This document shows, piece by piece, positions 56,556-64,000 of a stretch of 64,000 bases of DNA. Position 1 is the stretch's first letter. The number at the start of each line of letters is the position of its first letter. Under the pieces are notes generated by a model that ran no database searches, was not told the origin of the DNA, and worked only from the letters and a program-made list of their open reading frames with translations. Made by a program: the position numbers and the translations under genes. The DNA is from Cladorhizidae sp. MBARI D1340-BT2. Lineage: Eukaryota > Porifera > Demospongiae > Poecilosclerida > Cladorhizidae. The stretch spans positions 17,157,250 to 17,221,249 of the forward strand of contig JAQNBH010000014.1 of NCBI GenBank assembly GCA_028752905.1. The letters are read 5' to 3'.

Positions 56556-59491
56556 CACTGGTTCCCCAACTGTGGGCCATGACCCCAATAGGGGTCATGG
56601 CAATTTTCTGGGGGTCATGGAGGTCTCAAAATTTTTATGTCTAATGTTTAACCAACAACATTCACGTTTTAAGTATTTTATGATATATAGGACTTGAGGC
56701 GAGGGAAAAAAATTATAATGATATTCATTCACTCAAACCCATCTATCACAAGAGTAATCAGGAGGAGTAACAGAACTAGTACAGTGGGTTTATGACCACA
56801 TATTCATGGATACTCTTTGTGTGAACAATTCACTCACTAATCCTTCATAGCACATGCCCTCCCTCAGACAGTGATTACATATATCTTAGATTCATTTCAT
56901 TATTGAGCAGAGTCAGACTTATCTACACACTACAGTGCTATTTCTTTTGTTGGTTGCTTACCTTCATTAACTCTCTTAATGCCACCTGGGTATGTGCGTG
57001 CAAGAAAACATCTCCCGTGTGCAGGTTCTCAAATCAAGGCATAAAGTCGCTCCGAGGAGACGAGTAGTCCTGCAAACAAACCTGCTGTAGGTGCTGCAGG
57101 AGTGACCCAATCAGGATTCTCGACCTGGTGTTTGTTACTTTCGACGCAGATATAAGTCAACAGTGGCATTGAGAGGGTAATTGAACTTCTTTATACTCTA
57201 ATCTTGAGAAGTCATCGTGGAGAAGTCTGCATTCATTGTCATCAAGGATTGTTGTTGTTGTTCAGTGGCATCAAGAAGTCGGCAGCAAGATGTCAAGGAA
57301 ACGGAGAGCTTTCTTTCATTTGGATTCTCATTCATTGTGACCAAAGGCTTACAGGTGCCACAATGTGTGTGCCAGAAGACTCGCGCCAACGAAAGCATGA
57401 GCTCCTCAAGCTGAAGGAGCACCTTGTTAAGGTTCATCCAGATCTGGCCAACAAGGGTTGGACTACTTCAAAATCAAAGAAGACCAGCTCAAATGGATTG
57501 TGGAACAGGAGTTCTCTTTCAAGTAAGTGTTCAGTCATAAGTGTGCAATTTTTTGCTGCTGTTGATGTGGATACATCTGAGTCTATTTCATGATTTGCAG
57601 GACAGCAATATTGTGGAGGCCTCATACAAGATTTCTCTTCAGATTGCGAAGCCGCACACCATTGGAGAGACTCTCATCAAACCCTGCATGCTTGAAGCTG
57701 CTCAACTTGTCCTGAACAATGAAAGCGTCAACAAGCTGAAACAGATCAGTCTGTCCAACAACATTGTTAAGGAGTGCATCTAGGACATGTCTCAGGATAT
57801 CATGCATCAAGTTGTAGAGAAAATTTGTGTTTCCCCCTTCTTTGCCATCCAACTGGATGAGTCACACAGATGTGGCACAGTGTCCACAGCTTCTGGTATG
57901 ATTTTGGGTTGCTGCTACTGCACATACAATTATGTACAATTCATACATATATTTACATAATACATTGGAACACGCAAAAATGATTATATTGCAGGTTTAC
58001 ACTCGGTTTGTCTCAGACAATCATGTGGAGGAGGAGATGTTGTTCTGCAAACCGCTCAATACAACTACCAAGGCTGGGGATGTCATGGCGATGGTATCCA
58101 GGGAAGAAAAACTGTCTTGGGCACAACTGGTTGGAGTATGCACGGACGGAGGTCCCTCCATCGGCTCAAAATCGGGTTTGTATCTTAATTTAATATTGCA
58201 GCATTCCTGCTGTCCCTTTTGGTGTGGTGCAATTTATATTTTAGGATTTGTCACACTGGTGAAAGAAAACAACCCCAACGTCATCACAACTCGCTGCCTT
58301 ATCCATCGTGAAGCCCATGCATCCAAAACACTTCCTGCAGCTCTCAAGGGCACCTTGGACTCGGTGATCCGAATCATTAACCTCATAAAAGGAGGTGCAC
58401 TCGACACACGACTATTTCGCCAGTTGTGCTGAGACATGGATTCCTCGCATCAGGACCTCCTCTTCTACACTGCTGTACGTTGGCTGTCAAAAGGAAATGT
58501 ACTCTCTTGTGTATTTGAGCTCTTGGAAGAGATAGAGGTGTTTTTGGAGGCCCATGGGAAGAAGACAGAGCAGTTATTAAACGCCATTCAAGAGCCGACC
58601 TTTAATCCCAGTCTCGCCTGCTTGGCTGACATTTTAGAAGCTCTGAACATGCTAAATTTAAAGCTACAAGGCCCACACACCACCATCATCATGCACACCA
58701 AAGCTTTCATTGCGAAGCTAGGGCTTTGGGAGAGAAAAGTTGAAGTGGGAAATATTACTGCCTTCCACTGTCTTACACAGATCATGGGCAAAGAACTACT
58801 TGAAGAGCAGCTCCAGCAAGAGATCAAGAATCACATGTCAATCCTTCAAAAAATTCTACCACTACTTTCCCGACATCAATGCAAGTGAAAATATTCAGAT
58901 GACTCTTGCTCGCAATCCTTTCCACTGCACCTTCCGGACGCTGTGCAGGAGGACTTCTTGGATCTCATCAACAACACTGCAGCAAAAGAGGAGTTTCACA
59001 GCAGCTAAAGATCTCTGACTTTTGGGCCAAAATGCTTCCGATTTTCCCCAAGATAAGTGCATTTGCCTTGAAAGTTCTCATCCCATTCTCATCCACCTAT
59101 CTCTGTGAAAATGGATTCTCATCTCTCCTGGTGATCAAATCAAAGGCCAGAAACAGGTTGGATGCAGAAGCCGACTTGCGATGTGCTCTGAGCCACTCAA
59201 CCCCACGAATTGCTGATCTCGTATCAAAGAAGCAAGTGCATCATTCTCATTGATGTGTACAATACCTACTTAGTCACTGCGGTGATAACTATGTCTTACC
59301 AGTATTTGTGGGTTACCATTTACCTGTGATTAAAATATGTTTTCCTGTCGTAAACCAGCATAAGCAGCACTGGTAAAAATGTACATAATATGGTCGGTCA
59401 ATAATAGAAAATAGATATTTTAGGTTGAGAGTCATGGAAGATTTATAGTCGCTGAAAGGGGTCATGGGCCAAAAAAGTTTGGGAACCACTG
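56556..59491 (+). mobile_element. hAT element, ZBED5/Charlie-like (2936 bp)
   Basis: Flanked by an exact 8-bp target duplication ATCTAGAC (56548-56555, 59492-59499). Termini CACTGGTTCCCCAACT and CAGTGGTTCCCAAACT (reverse complement of the right end) are inverted repeats, followed on both sides by GGCCATGACCCC-like sequence. It contains a broken transposase. Confidence 0.92.
57240..59253 (+). pseudogene. Broken hAT transposase (ZBED5-like)
   Basis: Blocks appear in family order across several frames: BED-finger-like N-terminus (VPQCVCQKT, then KLKEHLVKVHPDLANKG), catalytic N-part (ASYKISLQIAKPHTIGETLI, SPFFAIQLDESH), middle (GVCTDGGPSIGSKSG, TRCLIHREA), and the C-terminal hAT dimerisation region (STYLCENGFSSLLVIKSKAR, then NRLD). 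At least four frame changes or stops break it (for example a TAG after ECI at 57781 and a TGA near 58431). Confidence 0.88.
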
Positions 59492-59768
59492 ATCTAGACC
59501 TATGTGAGTCCAGACTCCTGAAGATCCCGACCCTCACCATGTAGCACTCTACAAATATATATATATAGTCAATATATATTAGATACTACAGACTTTGAAT
59601 AGAACCTCTTACATACATTGCTTTCACTACATTTTAGTCTCTCCTCTAACCGACTCTCTATTAGGGCGTTGGCCCAGTCCTTATATACTAACAATACATC
59701 ATGTGATCATCTAGCCAATCACCTAGCCATAGACTATTCTATCCATAATATACTAGACATTGAATGAT

Positions 59769-62160
59769 CAGGGGCGGCGCAAGAGGTACGGCCACTACCG
59801 CCATGGCCGTAGCAATATTATTGCAGGCCTTTTTAAAATTAGTTTTAGTGGGTGTGACATTCCTATTGCGCATGCGAAGTTGAGAAACGTGACGACAGGA
59901 GACTATTATAGCAGCTGCTATATATTTTGCCTTCCGCCAGTGAGTCAGTTCGCTCAGATTTCGTGATGGCAACAAACTTAGCATTAGCAATAGCCAGTAC
60001 CTATTAGTACAGCTGGGGAGAATCCAAACCAACCTGTGCCGGATTTCAAGTTTCCCAAGGCAAAAAGTCAGGTTCCAGCACTCTTGGTTCTTGAGGTGGC
60101 CCTTTCTCCATTACAGAGAGGCTGAGGACACAGTTTTCTGCCAGATATGTATGAGGGTGTTCTTGGAGAAGAAGAATAAAACCAGCACTATGGCAGATCC
60201 TGCTTTTGTAAGTTCAGTAAATATAATTACATGTTCGGAACTACAGCTCTATTATGGCAAGCTAGCTAGCTAGCTATGTTGCACATTAATTATTCCTTAG
60301 GTTTCCAAAGGTTTCCATAGTTGGAAGGATGCCACTACTGTGTTCAATGGGCATGAGAAGAGCAAGTGTCACTTGGAAGCAGTTGAAGCAATTATTACTT
60401 TGCCTGCCACTGGTGCACATCTCTCAAGGCAGAATGCTATTGAATTGGAGAAATAGGAAGATGCTGCTGAAAATTCTGTCCTGCATCAAATTCTTGACTA
60501 GACAAGGGCTTACCTCTTTGGGGCATGATGATGATGATGATGGTGAGAGCAATCTCATCCAGCTTTTGAAGCATCACGGAGAAGAAGATGGTGAGATTCT
60601 TGATTGGTTAAAGAGAAAGAGTAACAAATAAACTTCACATGAAATTCATAATTCACTGTGATCAAGATGATGGCTGTTTCAGTTATTAGATAAATCATTA
60701 AACGGCTACACAAGTCACCATTTCTAACTGTAATGATTGACGAGACAACAGATGTGACCAACCAGTAACAAGTCACTATAGTATTTCATCACATTGGTGA
60801 TGATTTTGAAGTTGATGAAGAGTTCATTGGGCTCTATGCTGTTCCATTTGATTCAGCTACCCTCTTCTACGTCATTAAAGATACCTTGACCCGACTAAAT
60901 TTATCTATTCGTGGACAGTGCTATGATGGCTGTAGCACTATATACTATGGTTGGCTCTAGAAGTGGTGTGGCGAAGTGGGTCCAGGATGAAGAACCTCAC
61001 TGCTACTGTCACTCCTTAAATTTGGCGCCAATGACTATGTGAAGCAGTCGAAGGTAATGAAATCCTTCATGGAAACGACACATGAAATCACTAAGCTGAT
61101 TAAGCGCTCACCACGTCGAGATGGCATATTCTGTGAGCTGAAAGCAGAAAGTGATTTAAGGATTGATAGCCACCCTTCAAGCATTCGACTCCTATGTCCA
61201 TCGGGGACAGTCAATTTAGCATCCTCAACAATTATTCTCTATTAAACACACTTGGCCAAGGATACAGAGAGCAAGGCCAGGATCCAAGGAGTAAGTGCAC
61301 AAATGAAGACGTTTGATTTTCTTTTTTGGACAATGTTGGGAGAAATGGTACTGCGTCACACCGATAACCTCAGTAGATCTTTACAAGAGAAAGTTGATCT
61401 GCAGCTGAAGGACAACATATTGGAGCCATGGTAGTTCGTACTCTTCAGACATTACGAATTGATGAATCTTACGATTTGTTTTGGTCAAAGGTGACAAGCA
61501 TTGCAGAGCCACTTGATATTGAACCCCAGTTGCCACGTCAACGTAGGATTCCTAGAAGGTATGAATCTGGGACAGCTGAAGCTTATTTTCATCAGTCTCC
61601 TAAAGATATCTATAGACAGCACTATTTTGAAGCTATCGATCTAGCAGTGAGCTGAATACAGGATAGATTCTAGCAACCTGGGTATGAAGTATACAGAAAT
61701 CTTGAACAGAAAGCATCTGAAAACTTGGATTTCAGTTGAATTTGTCTTTGTCACTTCATTTTATGAAGATGATTTGCAGCCAGAAACTCTGCAAGCTCAG
61801 TTGCTAACCTTTGGAACAGAATCCAAGCATTCATTTTTCCCTGAAGAGAATTCACATCCATCAAGAAGTTTTTTTGTTCATTTACAGATGCTCAGCGAGG
61901 TCTTCTGTCTCAGGTCTGTGTTGTGCTTAAACTTGTCCTCATTATGCCAGCCTCAAATTCCACATCCGAGAGGTCCTTCAGTGCTCTCTGTCATGTGAAG
62001 ACCTACCTAAGAAACACCGTGGGTCAAGAGAGGCTTAACAACTTCATGGTTTTGCATGCTCATAAGGATATTACTGATAAGCTAGACTTAGCTAGCATTG
62101 CAAATGAATTTGTTGGTGACTCTGAACATAGACTTAAAATATTTGGTACTTTTCAATAAT
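59769..62160 (+). mobile_element. hAT-type element, ZMYM1-like, left end and broken gene
   Basis: The left end looks like a hAT terminus (CAGGGGCGGCGCAAGAGGTA). No matching right end or 8-bp duplication was found, so the right boundary is set at the ORF end and may be wrong. Confidence 0.65.
60080..62159 (+). pseudogene. Broken hAT transposase (zf-TTF / DUF4371 type)
   Basis: Blocks in order: TTF-type finger (DTVFCQICMRVF, DPAF); intron-like gap 60210-60300 with GTAAGT and TTAG consensus; SKGFHSWKDATT; ESNLIQLLKHHGEEDGEILD; MIDETTDVTN-Q near 60735; RGQCYDG near 60912; and the C-terminal hAT dimer (TSERSFSALCHVKTYLRNTV near 61960-62020), ending at a TAA at 62159. Several frameshifts and stops separate the blocks. 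Closest in layout to zinc finger MYM-type 1-like transposon proteins. Confidence 0.85.
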
Positions 62161-63083
62161 TTTTGTTTACATTAGCATAAATAATTATCACATGTAGTCA
62201 AACAAAAACAATTTTGTCATTATTTATTACCTGCATGTAGTGGATTACTAAGCTATAAGCTACCTCAGAATCTTGCTATCTCTTAGAAATAGGATAACAT
62301 AATTCACAATATAAGTAATTCCAGCTCCTTTGAATAGGCTACTGCTTGGTACATAGCTAGTCAGTCCATAATGATATAAGTACGACTAGACCCTGACCCC
62401 CAAGAGGACATATGAGATAGGGTGAACTATCTGAGAATCACAACTATAATTATAGTCTAAACAAAGTCACCATGATCAAATTTTATTAATGAACACAGTG
62501 ATTCTTCATGTTGACTAGCCGATTCTGATTGGCCAGGAAATAGTGTTTGATGCATTACTATGGGCTTATACTAGGAGGGAGATCCCTGACACTGCAAAAC
62601 AATAAAACAATGTAATGAATATGATAGCACTTCATATTTCCATTTCCTGTTCCTGTAACACACGTTTCCTTGGTACACTATATAGTGGGCATGGTTTCAG
62701 TGGGCATGGCTTCAATTGCCTTATCAAATGCAGCCGAGCTTCCTCCTCCCCTGCATTTTGAATCAATAATTATAGTGGTCATTGTCTTCTCCCATTCGGG
62801 GCTGTGGTCTTGTGGCTTCCTGTGTGTGGTTGCGGTTATGGCTGGCTGACTGTGCATGTGTCAGATTATCAGGGAGTGGTGGTGTTTTCCCTGACATGTT
62901 ATCACTATGTTGCTAGAGTATTGTTACATGCATTTCTCATTATCCAGACCCTTACCTGTAGGGATTTTGAAAGTATAATAAATGATAAAACAATATACTC
63001 GTGGGGAATAATCTGAGTTCGTTGTCTACATCATTGGCTCCTTCTTCCAACCCTTTTTTTGACAAAGCGAATCCAATAGAGTT
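62161..63083. other. AT-rich spacer with repeat copy, no gene
   Basis: Contains copy 2 of the 80-bp direct repeat at about 62905-62978. Otherwise no exon or RNA gene is recognised. Confidence 0.6.
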
Positions 63084-63129
63084 CAGGGGCGTAGGAAGAT
63101 GTTTTACATTGGGGGGGGGGGGGGGGGGG
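63084..63129 (+). mobile_element. Terminal fragment of a DNA transposon ending in poly-G
   Basis: CAGGGGCGTAGGAAGATGTT followed by about 20 G resembles a hAT/MITE end (compare 45967 and 59769). It is cut off exactly at the LTR that follows, so the retroelement probably inserted into it. Confidence 0.45.
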
Positions 63130-63463
63130 TGTTACGGATAACTAGCTCGTTATATCGCTGGAGATAGCAACCCAGTGCAGATGATAGTAGGAATTGATGT
63201 GTCTTCACTGCTTTAACTTACAAGAGGCATTCTGGCCCTGTCCATGAGCTGATTAGGCTGCCAGCCATGAACCCAGGCCAGACTATATAAGGCAATATGC
63301 ATACTAATGATCAGTTCTGTGTCTTGTGCATGATCTATTCTATGGTTAACCTAGTTACATATTAGTGGTCCCTATGCCAGTTCTCAGTTATGACCTTATA
63401 TGGTCTTGTGGGTTTGGTCTTGGTTTGATGTCGGGGGTTCCTTTGGTTGGGGGATCCATGACA
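63130..63463 (-). mobile_element. 3' LTR of a Ty3/Gypsy retrotransposon (334 bp)
   Basis: On the minus strand it begins TGTCATGGATCCCCC and ends GTTATCCGTAACA (TG...CA). TATA-like CCTTATATAG and CATATAAGG lie inside. A polypurine tract of 21 bases on the minus strand directly precedes it (plus 63464-63484), as expected for a 3' LTR. Confidence 0.85.
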
Positions 63464-64000
63464 CTCCCCTCCTCTCCCTCCTCCTGTGAAGTGGGGGTGT
63501 CTTCCTCATCCCAAGCCTGCCGTGACAGTCCGTCTGCATTTGAATGGTGACGACCCGGACGATGCTGTATCTCATAATGGTAGGGTTGGAGGAGGAGAGA
63601 CCAGCGGGATAGTCGGCCTCAGGTATCTTTCATTGTGGACAGCAACTGGAGTGCAGTTCACGATGGTGAACTGCACTCCAGTGATGTAGACACTGAAGTG
63701 TCGGACTCCCTCCACCACTGCCAAGCACTCCTTTTCCGTGGCCGCATAGTTTCTCTCCCTTGGTTTCAACTTCCGGGAGTAGTAAGCCACCGGCCTGTCA
63801 CCCAGTGCTGTGTCCATCTGGCTGAGTACTGCACCGATACCTATATCGGAGGCATCGGTCTGGATGACGAAGGGTCTGGAGAAATCAGGTCCCTGCAGTA
63901 CAGGGCTGGATGTGAGGGCATCCTTCAGTGAGTCGAAGGCTCTCTGGTGGATGTTCTCCCAGTGGACCCGGTCCGGCAGGTCCTTCTTGGTAAGGTCCGA
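63464..64000 (-). pseudogene. Gypsy RT-connection/RNase H, broken, running into PPT and LTR
   Basis: From the right edge the frame reads SDLTKKDLPD (end of RT), then the RNase H core: first catalytic Asp in TDASDIGIGAVLSQ, YYSRKLKPRERNYAATEKE with the catalytic Glu, then HFSVYITGVQFTI. Where the third catalytic Asp (the TDH-x-AL motif) should be, the sequence is instead the second arm of a perfect inverted repeat (63646-63679), and the frame stops at 63572. In another frame the RNase H end resumes (QPYHYEIQHRPGRHHSNADG then LSRQAW) and continues to the PPT. No integrase lies between RNase H and the LTR. Confidence 0.85.

Noticed and set aside
1..64000. tRNA, rRNA or snRNA genes
   Set aside because: By eye I saw no A/B-box pairs with a cloverleaf, no 5S-like or U6-like blocks. 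tRNAscan-SE and Infernal would be decisive.

Overview
The window reads as nuclear DNA of an animal. Spliced genes with canonical GT-AG introns encode ERCC1, a BRF2-like TFIIIB subunit, a JmjC dioxygenase and a CD225/dispanin-like membrane protein. The dense minisatellites and the mix of DNA transposons and retroelements suggest an early-branching metazoan, perhaps a sponge. That placement is inference from style only; no marker gene proves it.

Layout. 1-2343 (-): 5' part of a small uncharacterised membrane-protein gene that runs off the left edge. 4323-8476 (-): ERCC1, 8 exons, 274 aa. 8632-45492 (+): BRF2-like gene, 14 exons, 379 aa, spread over about 37 kb because its introns hold roughly twenty tandem arrays plus LINE, MITE and piggyBac insertions. 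46171-52402 (-): JmjC protein, 5 exons, 436 aa. 52580-56025 (+): proline-rich CD225-like two-TM protein, 5 exons, 378 aa. 56556-64000: transposon-rich, with two broken hAT elements and the 3' end of a Ty3/Gypsy retrotransposon. All exon chains were assembled by hand from splice consensus, reading-frame phase and family resemblance, and all phases close.

Two gene pairs are head to head: ERCC1/BRF2-like (155 bp between start codons) and JmjC/CD225-like (177 bp, with an E2F-type site). Each gap probably serves as a bidirectional promoter. ERCC1 (DNA repair nuclease subunit) and BRF2 (Pol III initiation) are housekeeping nuclear functions. I see no operon-like or pathway-level link between the neighbours.

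Most unusual content: (i) a dispersed family carrying hammerhead-ribozyme-like cores at about 12.9, 15.7, 35.1, 45.1 and 47.1 kb; (ii) TTAA-targeting elements, including a 3.27 kb piggyBac with an intact 684-aa transposase that shares one TTAA with a 745-bp MITE, both inside a split minisatellite; (iii) a 3' splice site of the BRF2-like gene that is the last repeat of a minisatellite; (iv) a Gypsy element whose RNase H runs straight into the polypurine tract and LTR with no integrase, and whose active-site region is replaced by a perfect inverted repeat.
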